A DNA stretch of 64,000 nt from Capsicum annuum. Its lineage: Eukaryota; Streptophyta; Magnoliopsida; Solanales; Solanaceae. Numbering within the stretch: position 1 is the first letter of the stretch; each line of letters starts with the position of its first letter. Shown here in pieces: positions 1 to 10,908 of this stretch. Location: NCBI RefSeq assembly GCF_002878395.1, contig NC_061114.1, positions 143,751,167 to 143,815,166 of the forward strand, written 5' to 3'. The notes beneath the pieces were generated by a model that saw only the letters and a program-made list of their open reading frames with translations, was not told where the DNA came from and searched no databases. The position numbers were made by a program, and so were the translations under genes.

Positions 1-402
1 AACAATTCCCATAACATAAAGAAAACGACTTAGAAATTATATTGAAAGCAAGATATTACCATTTGATTAAAAACCCTCTTTTAAAAGCATGCATGTTCAT
101 AAAAACTACACCCATGAGATTTTTGGATAACCCCACGTACCTCTATTAACAAGGATAATAGATGTTTCTTGAATCTTGTGGATTTGTGATTCCAAATATG
201 TAATTATCTTTGAAAACCTACGGTCAAATCTTGAACTATTTGGGTTTTTATTTTGAAACCCTAAGGAGTGTTCTTGAGCACTTTTGATAGAATAAGTATT
301 TTGGGTTCCTTGGAACTGAATCTCATGTTTTAGGGCTAACTAAGGGTGGAAAAGGACCACTTTGTCCTTAACACGGAGTGTTTAATTCACCAGAATTCCT
401 TA

Positions 403-567
403 CATAGGCGCCGCCCATCCCATCGCCTATCTTCACATACGCGCCGCCTATCGCATCGCCTATTTTCACATAGGCGCCGCCTAGGCTATCACCTATGTTT
501 ACATAGGCTCCGCCTAGGCTATTGTCTATGTTCATATAGGGTCTGTCTAGGCTATCTCCTATGCTTT
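403..567. repeat. 33-bp minisatellite, about five copies, in an LTR
   Basis: The unit start CATAGGCGCCGC recurs at 403, 436, 469 and 502, and a decayed copy aligns at 535, so the period is exactly 33 bp. Units contain the palindromes GGCGCC and CCTAGG. Because 33 is a multiple of three, the plus strand stays open for 91 codons with an 11-residue Arg/His/Leu repeat; this is a by-product of the period, not a gene. It occupies the place of the CpG-rich islands found in U3 of the other LTRs here. Confidence 0.9.
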
Positions 568-615
568 CCAGTGGTCATGGGCGATTGGTTAGGCGTCGCT
601 TATCAATTTAAAGGG

Positions 616-681
616 CCATAACTTCTTGTTTGAGTGTTGGATTTTAGCTAAATTGGTATCGTTGGAAAGCTAACTCGAATA
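616..681 (+). promoter_or_regulatory. Conserved LTR U3 block, copy 1
   Basis: It reads CCATAACTTCT, a short variable gap, TTGGATTTTAG, then AAATTGGTATCGTTGGAAAG. Near-identical blocks occur at 37048, 45189 and 57320, and inverted at about 33.24, 33.76, 53.47 and 53.95 kb. Function is unknown. The position in U3 next to the repeat island suggests a promoter-proximal element, which is inference. Confidence 0.6.
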
Positions 682-965
682 CCTATCATTTGACACATAG
701 TAGGCTTCCTAATTCAATATATACAGACAATTATGGTTGGTAGAAGCTGACACATTTTACAATGTCCACTAAAACTTAATCGACCGGAATAGTTTCAACT
801 CGTCCTTGAGTTGAAGGACCTTTATGGTCTAAATTCAAGATTGAACAGATTCACATACTACTCAATAATTAACATGCCATATTGGCATAGGATTTTATGG
901 CTTCGGGATTAGCAACACATCAAAATCATGGTTTTTATTCTAGCCCAAAATGTGGGGCATTACAA

Positions 966-2181
966 TTAGTTAACAAAATTCAATAGTATTTTTTTAGTCA
1001 ACAGAACTAAGTAAACTCAGTTCAGTTAGACAATATAATTAGTAATAGTCTAGTCAAGCCTAGTATGAAATAGAAAATTAGTTTAGTGTCTATTCAAATG
1101 AGAGTAGGATTCAACATCAACTTAACCCAAGGATGGAGGCATTCTTGCCAGCAGATATTTTGACCCTTAATAGTAATCCCTACATTTTAGGAATACGTAG
1201 CCAGCGTAGGTTGAGATATCTTCTTATCAGATATTATGATTATTGGTACATCTCATTCGAGTTTTCCTGCCAGTGAGGGTTGACAAAAGAGCTTTCTGTC
1301 AGAGAGGTTTAACTCACAACTTTTCTTTACCTGTGGTAAGATATTGACACCCTTCCAGATGGGGTTATAAGTTGGACTCCAATCTATGTAGAAAGGGGTA
1401 TGTCGGTTGGATGATTACCTCCCATAGTCTCAGTTTCAGATTCAATCTCAGTATAAAACTCAGTTTAGTTCTATAAATTTAGGGCTATCAAATACAAATA
1501 GTCAACTCAGTACTGAACTCGGTATAGTTCCACAGAATTAGGATAGTTAGATACAGTCATTCAGTTATCAGTAATTCAGTATCAGTATACTCAAATATCA
1601 GTTAATCAATATTCAGACTCAGTATTCAATGTTATTACGATCTCAGTTACTGTTATGTACTCATGCATGTACTCTCATCCAATTATACTCATGTCATTCA
1701 GCCTGTATTGTTTATGCATATGAACCTATGAAGTTTAGCCTACCCTACTTAGAATACCAGTATATTCAATGTACTGGAGCATACTCTTCTCTCGTACTAT
1801 GATATCTTAAATCATAGGTTCCAATGCACGGGATCTCGAGCACCCTTAGCACTTCAGGTCTTTAGCCGTCAGAGTTAGTGGTGAGTCCTCATAGTTCAAG
1901 GACAAGATTATTATTTCAGCACTTTAGTTTATTTCAGTAGTCAGAGTTAGTTGGGTACTTGTCCCATCAACTTCACATTTCAGACAGTTTAAAGGATTTT
2001 CAGACAGATGTATCAGTTTTGGTATTACTATACTGCAATCAGATTATGGTATGTTTTTTACCTAATTTCTACATATTTTTATTATTCAGTTATTACAGCA
2101 GGTACTAGTCATTAGTTAGCTTGTAATCCTTTGGTATTATGAGCATTGTGTAGTGTTAGGGGTACGGACTCGGGGCATTAC
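966..2181 (+). mobile_element. Ty3/gypsy LTR fragment, 5' truncated
   Basis: It ends GGACTCGGGGCATTACA at 2181. Its reverse complement runs parallel to the start of the LTR at 42600-45378: the TGTAATGCCCC opening, the ACACxATGCTCATAA stretch, the tract around ATCCTACTC and ATAGACACT, and more. It therefore lies in the opposite orientation to that LTR and to the piece at 1-965. U3 is missing at the left, where the 1-965 LTR abuts. Confidence 0.7.
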
Positions 2182-4327
2182 AGAACTATAGCACTTGATA
2201 GCTAGGAATCTAATGTATTACCTAATGAATCTTACATTGTTGAAATATCGTAGCTAATGATGGTTAGTTAATGAATGGTGTCAATTAATAAAAGATGGTT
2301 TGGTGACATGTAGTAAGGTGTTATCTAGTGATTATTAATAGATATAGGATTATTAGTTGATAATAAAGAATAGTGGATAAATGGTAATTTTGGTTTGGTG
2401 ATGAACCTTGACTAGATGATAGTTGTTGGCAAATTAATAAATAATGGTTAGTTGCTATCTAGTGAGTAAGGATTATGTGAAGGTTAATGTGTTTAGGCTA
2501 ATAACTAGAGGTTATGTGACGACTAATGAACTTATGATTCTATTATGATAAGTTTTGGTTAACTAATAATGAGTAATTGGGAAGTATTGGCTAGATAAAT
2601 ATTCTCTGGTGATATGTGTATGTTTATGAGTATTTTAGTGTATCTTATTTGGTAATGGTAATTATGATGATATTGATACCCATTAATACCAGAGTATACT
2701 ATTGCAAGGATATTAATACCCAGCAAGGCCAGATGATACTATTATGATGATATTGATACCCATCAAGGTCGGAGGATACTATTATGATGATATTGATACC
2801 CGGAAAAGCTGAAGGACACTATTATGATGATATTGATACTCGAAGAGACCGTAGGATACTATTGTGATGATATTGATAGCCGATAAGGCCGAAGGATACA
2901 ATTATAATGATATTAATACTTGGCAAGACCAGAAGATACTATTGTGATAATATTGATACCCGACAAGGCCAGAGGATATATCAATGTTATGTTGATACCC
3001 GATAAGGTAGGAGGTTGATTATGATGATGATGGTACTAATATGGCCAGTTATGATGATTTGTGATATTGATTGTGTACTTTGCATTCATTCCTGCATGCT
3101 CATTGCCTATCACCAGTATGCACCTATGTCTATCAGCTGGTATTGGATAGCTGTATAGATATATGTGAAGATTATACTTTGTGTTATTGTATGTTAATTT
3201 GACCTACCGATCCTGGGCAGTGGGGGTACGCATAGGTTCAACTAGGTATTTGGTTGTTAGAGTAGCCGGTTATTCACATTATTATTGATATTATTGTTAT
3301 CTTTATTCTGATCATTATTATGGCTATCTTATTAAAGATTGGTGTTTGATCGGTATCAGGATTTGAGGTATGTCTTTGAATGCTCCTATCTTATGATTAC
3401 ATTATTATGCACGATTATTTTATGTCTAGCCTTGTGGATTAAAAACCCCTTATATGATAGAATTTAAATCCTGATTCTATTATAATAAGGTCTTAAAATG
3501 AGAATATAATGATATAGGTTATGCTATGACATGACCTCATGTTTATATGTATAAATACCTACTGTATATCCCTTACGTCATTGTTCATGTTATATAGTCA
3601 TTTCTTCGCCTTGTATATTTCTATATATATTTTTTGTTCACTCTTTTTTCGTATATTGACCTGGGATATATGGTATAGCATTGATGTATATTGAATATAG
3701 CTAGAATAGTGTAGTTTACCTGGATACTTTCTTTGTTTTATTATGTTAGACTCTTAGACATAAATATGATAGTTGTTCCTTATTATCTCATTGACTTGTT
3801 ATATAATTTCTAGACTCTTGGGTGTTGTTTCCATTTTGTTTATATGTTGTATATATCTGCTTTATCTTTGGAGCTCAGTTAGTAGTAGCCTACTGAGTAC
3901 TATTTATTTGGTACTCGTACTATTCTTCTGCAGCCTGCAGATCATAGTACAAGTTATAGCCAATAATGTGAGCATCGTACGAAGCAACCTGGTTCAAAGA
4001 CTTAGAGTGAGCTCCTGATGTTTGGAGCATTAGTTATCTCTCTCTTTTATGTATCAGACTAGTCTTTAAGTTTTATTTGGAGATAAGTAATATCATTGTA
4101 TTACTTTTGATATTTCACTTTTGTACTCTTTTTATATTAGAAACTCTTGTACTGATACCACCAGGTTTTTCAATTCTTATATATATTGATCTTTATTTCA
4201 TATATTCCTTATTCTTTTTCTTATATTATTGAGTAGTCCATCACTAGCTATTCTGGCTTATGGGTTGACTTGCCTACTAGTGGGTTATTGTAGGCTCTAT
4301 CATGACCTGAGAAGTTGGGTCATGACA
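2182..4327 (+). mobile_element. Ty3/gypsy LTR of the TGTCATGACCC family, 5' truncated
   Basis: It ends GTTGGGTCATGACA at 4327, the inverse of the edge at 23676 and 47358, where the same family has a primer binding site and hence a known direction. The stretch at 3840-3960 matches, inverted, about 61.04-61.13 kb of another family member. The promoter end is missing. It carries the 40-bp tandem repeat at 2661-3000. It abuts the truncated 5' LTR of the next element at 4328. Confidence 0.7.
2661..3000. repeat. 40-bp tandem repeat, about eight to nine copies
   Basis: The anchor TATTGATACC or a one-base variant starts at 2671, 2711, 2751, 2791, 2831, 2871, 2911 and 2951, with a decayed copy near 2991. 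The period stays at exactly 40 bp although the units differ from each other. The typical unit is an AT-rich ATTATGATGATATTGATACC half followed by a CxGACAAGGCCxGAGGATACT-like half. It lies inside an LTR. There are no unique spacers, so it is not a CRISPR array. Confidence 0.92.
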
Positions 4328-5528
4328 TTTGGTTTGGCCTACTTTTCTTAAAACTAAAACATTGCATAAATGGCTAACAGATAAGAATGATCTTGAAAAC
4401 CTTGTGGGGTACAAGGATTTCCTCAACTCAATGATTTCTTGAAAACCTTCTGGTGTGCAAGGATTGCCCTAAGGTGATTTAATAATAGAGTCTGGCATCA
4501 AAGGTTTCCCCAAGTTATGGCTCAATGACATTCGCTTGCAAGCTATAGTCAGTATGACGATACCACTTTTCGATGCCTTAATTATTGACTCCTAGAATTA
4601 AGGAATGGGTAATGTTCTAAATGTTCTAATTTAGACTTAAAGGGGGTTGTGTAGCTAGACCTAAAGGTGTGAGTCCCAAAAGACTGATATTGGAAACTCA
4701 TTTTTGCTGATGTGAAGGTTGGTCTTAATGATCGTGTGGTTATGACACACTATGTATATTTGTATCATGGATAGGATAGGGTATGAGGACTCCCTAACCT
4801 TCTACGATATCTTTGGTTTATGCACCTAACACATACTAGGGCCTGACTAGGGTTTGACAATTGTACCCATATAGCCCATAGGTTGGTTTTAGGATGGTAA
4901 AGCTACATAATCTAGGCTAAGGTTTTAAAGTTCAGGTTAAGCCTTGTTCCCTACCTCGATATGTGATGTATATATATATATTTTTATATGATGGTGTGCA
5001 TTGATATTGAATGGATTTCAACTATTGATCATGGCATTATTTTTCCCCTTATCCCTGAGTTACATGGTAGCGCTCAACCCGTTAACCATCTTCAGATGCT
5101 GTATCCCCACGTGATGCAAGTTCCACAGGTAGGCACTTTTACTTTACTTGTACAGTGATAGGTGATTCTAAAGTTTCTTGAGAGTTATCTTGAAATGGTA
5201 AGCCTCCTTATTTCGAAAGGTCATTTGTTTCTTGGTTTATCTATCATCATAGATTTTTCTTGGTACTTGTTTTTGGATATCCTTATGGACATGTACCGAA
5301 TTAGACTATTTTAGTTTAGATTATAGGCTTTGTGTATTACTCTAGGATGGGTGTTGGTTGTTTATGTAACTTAGACTCCTTGAGCTTATCTTTATCTATC
5401 TTAGTATATGTTTGGAAGTTAGCCAATATTAGTGCATTGTATTTTGTTTGACTAGGCAATGGAGGTGGTTTTCGGTCCTCGTTGGACTTAAGATACCCGT
5501 CATGGCTAGGCCCTATTTCAGGTCATGA
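4328..5528 (+). mobile_element. 5' LTR remnant of the 4.3-10.3 kb element
   Basis: It is collinear with 9127-10300 of the 3' LTR, including GGTTGGTTTTAGGATGGT, TTATCCCTGAGTTACATG and the terminal GATACCC...GTCATGA. The final CA of the LTR is missing next to the primer site. A short (TA)n run lies at about 4970-4981. Confidence 0.85.
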
Positions 5529-5542
5529 TTGATATTAGAGCC
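5529..5542 (+). other. Primer binding site (tRNA-iMet type)
   Basis: TTGATATTAGAGCC follows the LTR end directly and matches, with two changes, the TTGGTATCAGAGC site complementary to initiator Met tRNA that many plant gypsy and copia elements use. It fixes plus-strand transcription. Confidence 0.8.
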
Positions 5543-6063
5543 TAGGTTCATCGTCAATTGGTTGTCCACAAAGCCGTGTCAAGTAGTGTCTCTTTGATGG
5601 GTAGGTAGTGCACCATACCTATAAGGGAGAGGCTACAAAGCATTTAGTAATTTTTTCCTATCTTGTTGTTTTATTTCTGGTCATAGAGACTCAGGTCTTG
5701 AAAACTCCTCTAATTTTGTTTGTTCACATTTTAGATCATATTTTTTGATGCTTGTGGAACCTCTTCTATCCCACTTAAGGATAATATGGATGGAACTCGT
5801 CCCTTTTATGGAGTATAAACCCGATCTATGCTCCCATCCCCTAATTGCACTGACCCTCGTGGACTTCTATTTTTCCATACTAAACCTCATTGAGATTTTT
5901 AGGCTGTTGATGATTTTTCCCCACCGCCCAAAGAGACATTTCCAATGCTGAGTTTTGTTGGTCTATTCATCTATTGACCAAGTTGGTGATATCTCATTCA
6001 TGTCAATCGGGTTTGGTTGGTACTACTATAAGTTCTTTTGAGATTACTCGAGTTTGGAAGTTT

Positions 6064-6610
6064 ATGAGGATCAAAACTCTGACCTTTATTGGCTCTAAGG
6101 TTTAGGAGGATCCTCAAGGGTTCATAGATGAGATGGAGAAGATCTTTAGAGTTATGCATCTTTTTGACTCTGAGGGTTTGGAATTTTGTACATTTTACTT
6201 GAAGGATGTGGCATATCAGCGGTACTAGGAGTGGGATTATTCTAAGGGTGATGATGTAGAGTTGGCATCATGGGATGATTTTTTTGGTGCTTTTCTTGAT
6301 CATTTCTTTTCTTGGGAGTTGAGGAAGGCTAAAGCTGTGGAGTTTGTAAATTTGAAACAGGTGAGGATGAGTGTGAAAAAGTATTGCCTTGAAATTTCAT
6401 CAGTTGTACCAGTATGCTTTGGATTTGGTATCTTCTATGAGGGGTGGGATGAGGAAGTTTTCTTCTAGGTTGTCTTGGGACTTTGTCCTAGAGTGCAAGG
6501 TAGGATTGCTAAAAAATAACATGGATAACTCTAGGCTTGTGATGTATATGTAACAGCTCAAAAAGGAAAAGAAAAAGTAAGCAGATATATGAGAGAGGCA
6601 AAGTAAGAAT
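6064..6610 (+). pseudogene. gag remnant of Del/Tekay-like element
   Basis: This is the capsid (retrotransposon gag) region. In one frame it reads MRIKTLTFIGSKV, stop, EDPQGFIDEMEKIFR, then LKDVAYQR, a stop, and further on WDDFFGAFLDHFF, ELRKAKAVEFVNLKQ and MSVKKYCLE. These are the usual landmarks of chromovirus gag (FxGxxxxEDPQxFIDE, FxxAFLDRFFPxELR, EFINLRQ, MSVxEY). Stops at about 6103 and 6227 and a frameshift after about 6400 break it. The basic region following it (6580-6790) has no intact CCHC zinc knuckle. The protein would package element RNA in virus-like particles; this copy cannot make it. Confidence 0.85.
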
Positions 6611-6879
6611 TTTAGATATTTAGATCAGGGTAGAGGTCAGCAGTAGAGTGGTAGAGATGGTAAGCAGTATTCGAAGAAGTGGGGAAATTTTGGCTCCTAC
6701 TTTATGGTTAGTGCTCCTTACTTAAAACAATTGGGTGATAGTCACTTCCAGAGTAGTGATAGCCATAAGGAACAAGGTGCCCAATCTCAAGATTATGGGG
6801 AACTCTTAGCCATATCCTATCCTCTTAGTTGGTTTTGTAGTTAGTTGAATTATGGTTTCTGTGGTAAGGGAAGGAACTA

Positions 6880-7312
6880 GTGTAAGTAGTATGGGTCCCT
6901 TTAAATGTGTATAGATTACCTCCAATTGAATAAGGTGAAAGTAAATAATAAGTATCCTCTTCTTAGGATTGATGACCGATTTAACCAGCTTTAGGGTGCT
7001 AAGTACTTTTCTAAGATTAGTCATTGATATAGTTATCGTCAATTGAAGATTAGGGAGGTGGATATCCATAAGACTACTTTCCATACCCATTATGGCCATT
7101 ATGAGTTACTGGTCTTGTCTTTTGGGTTGACTAATGCCCGGGCGACATCTATGGATCTTATGAATTAGGTATTTCTTTAGTTTTTGGACTTGTTCATCAT
7201 TGTGTTCATTGATGATATTTTGGATTATTTAAAGAGTGAAGAGGATCATGCCAATCACCTCCATTTAGTATTGCAGTCCCTTAAGGATCAGCATTTGTAT
7301 GCTAAGTTCTTC
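6880..7312 (+). pseudogene. Reverse transcriptase remnant (Ty3/gypsy)
   Basis: The RT fingers and palm are readable through stops and frame changes: MCIDYLQLNKV, NKYPLLRIDD, GAKYFSKI, then [22 protein letters not shown], and [19 protein letters not shown]. The FIDD catalytic motif and the FGLTNA motif before it are kept. The thumb is cut off after KDQHLYAKF. No RNase H follows; the sequence jumps straight into integrase. The protein would copy element RNA into DNA. Stops near 6895, 6994, 7027 and 7167 rule out function. Confidence 0.9.
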
Positions 7313-8067
7313 ATCCCAAAGACCGTCAAGTTGCATGGTGTGTCTATCTCTATTATATCTGATCATGATGTGTAGTTCTCATCTTACTTTTGGAACTCTT
7401 TCCAGAGAGGTTTAGGGAGTAAGGTGAACCTTAGCACCGATTTCCACCCTCAGCGGATAGACAAGTGAAGAGAACCATTTATACATTGAAGGATATGCTA
7501 AGGTCCTGTGTGATCGACTTTGGTGGTAGTTGGGTTGATCATTTGCCTCTCATAGAGTTTGCGTATAAATAGATATCACTTTTGTATTAGGATGTCTCCT
7601 TTCAAGGCCTTTTATGGTAGGAGGTGTAGATCTCCTGTTGGGTATCATTAACGGTGTCTCCCGTAAAGGGAGTGAAATGGTTTGGAAAAAAAGGGAAGCT
7701 CAGTCCCTATTATATTGGTCCATAATTAGTTTTGAAAAGAGTGGGTAATATGGCTTATAAATTGGATTTGCCTTTTAGTTTTGGTTCCATTCATCCGGTC
7801 TTCCATGTTTTGATGTTGAAAATATGTGTACGTCATCCGTCCTTAATTATTCCTTTGGAGAGTGTAGGTATTTTAGATTCCTTGTCTTATGAGAAAGTCC
7901 CAATTAAAATTTTAGATAAGCAAGTTCGCCATTTCAGAACTAAGGATATGGCTTCGGTGAAGGTTCTATGGAGGAACCATAAGTTTAAAGAAGCTACTTA
8001 GGAAGCCGAAGATGACCTGAAGTCTAAGTATCCATTCTTGTTTTCCACCTTGGATAATCATGCTTAA
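7313..8067 (+). pseudogene. Integrase C-terminal remnant (Ty3/gypsy)
   Basis: It joins the RT piece directly with [13 protein letters not shown], corresponding to the second Asp of the D,D,E core. Then come NLSTDFHPQ, an interrupted [20 protein letters not shown], and FYGRRCRSPVG. The 89-codon open part at 7732-8001 carries VGNMAYKLDLP, HPVFHVLMLK, VPIKILDKQVR and ASVKVLWRNH, the GPY/F and C-terminal end typical of Del/Tekay integrase. A stop at 8002 and the natural stop at 8065 follow in frame. The HHCC zinc-binding part and the first catalytic Asp are deleted. No convincing chromodomain could be outlined. Confidence 0.88.
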
Positions 8068-8183
8068 GGTATGTGCATTCCTTAATATCTTTGTTTTTTT
8101 TCTTTGTTAAAGGAAATTGTGGTTGCTTTTGTGTAAATAGTATTAATGGATGCCTTGGATCATCATTCGAGAATGAATGATCT

Positions 8184-8196
8184 TAAGGGGGGATAT
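8184..8196 (+). other. Polypurine tract
   Basis: The run TTAAGGGGGGATAT sits directly before the 3' LTR start TGAAATATCCCG at 8197. It is the expected plus-strand DNA primer of an LTR retrotransposon. Confidence 0.8.
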
Positions 8197-8249
8197 TGAA
8201 ATATCCCGAATTTTAGTCCTTGAAAAATCCCTGAGATTTAAGCTTACTG

Positions 8250-8560
8250 CCTGAACTATGACTTATCATATGAGTCGTAGGGCCCTAATTGTTGCCTGAC
8301 CATTGTGTTTGTCTAAGTTTCTGTGTTGGTCACAATTGGCACTCAACGAGTTGTCAAGAATAATTACGAGTCGTCTAGTGGTTTTTTTAGCTGAACTAGT
8401 AAAGGTGTCAAAGGACACAATCTTGCCTATGATTTGACCTAATGAGTCATAAGGTTTGAATAGGAGTCATAGGGAATAACTGGTAGTCAGAACAGTGTTG
8501 GTTCCCATGAATATTGTCCAGCCTATGAGTAAATGTCATGAGTCACCTGTAATGATTGGG
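8250..8560. repeat. U3 island of GAGTCGTA/GAGTCATA words
   Basis: Variants of ATGAGTCGTAG, ACGAGTCGTC, AATGAGTCATAAGG, AGGAGTCATAGGG and CATGAGTCACC are scattered upstream of the TATA box. Related CATGAGTCATGA-type words fill the island at 19.89-20.20 kb and its duplicate at 40.70-41.03 kb. Confidence 0.6.
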
Positions 8561-8630
8561 CAACAGTTTTTTAGTCTCTTATTAAGGTCACATTGGACAT
8601 TTCCCTCCTTCCACACTTGGACCCCACGAA

Positions 8631-8637
8631 TATAAAA
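8631..8637 (+). promoter_or_regulatory. LTR TATA box
   Basis: TATAAAA lies about 430 bp into the LTR, downstream of the U3 word island and upstream of a CT-rich leader with TTAGGGTTTAAAT. Placement fits the Pol II promoter of an LTR. Confidence 0.6.
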
Positions 8638-10302
8638 CATCTTGGGGCCATTATTTTTAACACTTATCAATTGAAAACACTCTCTCAAACTCTCTCAAAT
8701 TCCCCATTCAAAGAAAAGGTTAGGGTTTAAATAAATTTGTCATATAGGGATTTAAGGGTGATTTCTTCTTCAAATTTCTCGGTGATTAAGGCATGTATCT
8801 CCTCCTTAAACTTTTGTTTTCATTATTGCATGAATTGGTTTAATTTTCACATGGTTTTGATTTTGGGTTTTGAATGATGGGTTGAGAGTTTTTGATGTAA
8901 ATTATTCAAATGCTTTCTATGATTATTATGGATTTATTATACATAAATTGATAATTTGTGAACTCATTGGTGAATGGAAATGGTGAATAAAGTATGGGTA
9001 CAAGGATTTCCCAAATTGTAAACAATAGAAATAGGGGTATAAAGATTCCCAAAAATAATTGGTTTTGGGTATTAAAATTAATGATAACCTCAACCCACTT
9101 ACATAAATGGTTTAGGGATGTGACAAATCATTTGGCTTGGCCTACTTTTCTTTAAACTAATGCATGGAACAAATGGCTACCGGATAAGAATGATCTTGAA
9201 AACCTTTTGGGGTATAAGGATTACCCAACTGAATGATTGTCTTTAAATCCCTATGGGATACAAAGATTCCCCCAAGCTGATTTAATAATGGAGTCTGGGG
9301 TACAAAAATTCCCCAAGTGATTACTTAATGACAATGCTTGTAAGCTATAGTCGGTATGATAATGCCACTTGATGATGCCTAAATGATTGACTCCTTGAAT
9401 AATGAATCGGTTATGTAATAAATATTTTAATTTGGACTTAAAGACGATTGTGTAGCTAGCCATAAAGGTGTGAGTCCTGAACTACTGATACTAGAAACTT
9501 ATGTTTGCCGATGTTAGGGTTGGTCTTAATGACCGTGTGCTTATGTCACACTATATATATTTGTATCATGGATGGCATAGGCTATGAGGATTCCTTGGCC
9601 TTATATGATATCTTTTATTCGTACGGCTAACACGAACTAGGGCTAGACCAAGGGGTGAAAACTGGACCCATATAGCCTGTGGGTTGGTTTTAGGATGGTT
9701 AAACTACACAATCTAGGCTAAGGTCTTAAAGTTCATGCTAAGCCTTATTCCCTACCCCAACATGTGTATATGCATTTGTATATGATGGTATGCATTATTT
9801 TTGAATGGTTTTGAACTGTTGATCATGGTATTATTTTTCCCTTTATCCCTGAGTTACATGTTAGCACTCAACCCGCTAACTATCTCCGGACATTGTATCC
9901 CCAGGCGATGCAGGGTCCACATTCTCTTCTACTTTACCTGTGTAGTGATAGGTGATTCTAGTGTTGCTTGAGAGTTAGCATGAAATGGTGTGCCTCTTTC
10001 TTCTGGAAGGTTGGTTCTTCTTGGTTTATCTATTATCATAGATTTTTCTTTGGACTTATTTTTGGCTATAATTAGGGGCATGTATTGACTTAGATTATTT
10101 TGATTTTGATTAGAGACTCTGTGGATTACTGTGGGTTGGGTATTGGTTATCGATGTATCTTAGACTCCTTGAGGTTATCTTATCTATCTGGTTATATATT
10201 TTGAATTTAGCTACTATTAAAACATTGTGTTCTATTTGACTAGGCAACGAGGGTGGTCTCCAGTCCTCGGTGGATTTGAGATACCCATCAGCGGTCATGA
10301 CA

Positions 10303-10530
10303 CTATGCTACTCACCTATGCCCAACATGTGTTTGACATGTGGCCAAGGTGCCCCAGTAAGTCAAGGCATCCTCTCATGCGCTGGACATTCCTTTGATGT
10401 GTGCCCAAGGTATGTAACATATCTCCAACACAGCTCAAGCCTCCCTAATGTCAAATTCAAATTCCAAATAACACTCCTAAACTCTGATTTGCTCAGGTTA
10501 TATTCCTTGGTTTCACTTCTTGATTCCTAA
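10303..10530. other. Unassigned spacer
   Basis: Sequence between the 3' LTR end at 10302 and the presumed 5' LTR remnant of the next element. It is of moderate GC content. Short open frames exist, but nothing in them is recognisable. It may be the upstream, diverged part of that LTR. Confidence 0.4.
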
Positions 10531-10908
10531 ATTCATCTGTTGATTCTTAAACTATCAACAACTAGTAATTCACCTAGTAAGTTTGTTGATAAGTTCTTGA
10601 GTTCGAATTCTTTTATCATCCTATTTCTTTTGAGCCTTTATAGTTATTGTTTCATCATTGCTTTTTGATTCAAGTCTATAATTAGTTCTTATTTCTTTGA
10701 GTCATTCAAACAAGAGACCACTCCAGCCTCATGTAGAGATTGACACCTTATGTACCACCGGAGTATAAGCAACTTTCAACATTTGCCACTCTAATTTTGA
10801 GGAGTACAAAGGTGAGATTCTTATGAGTGTTGGTAAGGAGATTTTACAATTAATCTTATTTGTTCATTTTGTAGGTACAAGTAGTTATAAGGAAGTATAT
10901 CTTCTGTA

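Larger units (their letters stand above)
1..965 (-). mobile_element. Ty3/gypsy LTR, left part outside the window
   Basis: Its right edge on the plus strand reads GTGGGGCATTACA, the inverted form of the TGTAATGCCCCAC start shared by the LTRs at 42600 and 54138. Going left from that edge come the conserved U3 block (616-681), the 33-bp repeat island (403-567) and a transcript-leader-like stretch. This is the same order as in the minus-strand LTR at 54138-57675, whose direction is fixed by its primer site and polypurine tract. It abuts an oppositely oriented LTR at 966, so it probably inserted into that LTR. Whether it is a solo LTR or a full element cannot be seen because the left end is missing. 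Confidence 0.75.
4328..10302 (+). mobile_element. Degenerate Del/Tekay-like Ty3/gypsy retrotransposon
   Basis: Parts in order: 5' LTR remnant (4328-5528), primer binding site, gag, RT and integrase remnants, polypurine tract, 3' LTR (8197-10302). The two LTRs align from TTTGGCTTGGCCTAC (about 4333 and 9132) to their ends but differ by roughly 15 percent by eye, so the insertion is old. The 5' LTR lacks about its first 930 bp, replaced by another LTR. The internal region is about 2.65 kb, well below the several kilobases of a complete member, because protease, RNase H and most of the integrase N-terminal half are gone. Confidence 0.88.
8197..10302 (+). mobile_element. 3' LTR of the 4.3-10.3 kb element
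   Basis: It runs from TGAAATATCCCG to GCGGTCATGACA (TG...CA), 2106 bp. U3 has an island rich in GAGTCGTA and GAGTCATA-like words (8250-8560), followed by a TATA box at 8631 and a leader with repeated CTCTCTCAAACTC and TTAGGGTTTAA. The 5-bp target duplication cannot be tested because the left end of the element is lost. Confidence 0.85.

Noticed and set aside
346..621. 91-codon plus-strand frame with Arg/His repeats
   Set aside because: It follows from the 33-bp repeat period and has no relation to known proteins; it lies in an LTR promoter region.
2661..3000. Regularly spaced repeats resembling a CRISPR array
   Set aside because: Repeats are contiguous without unique spacers, units are diverged, and the setting is a plant LTR.
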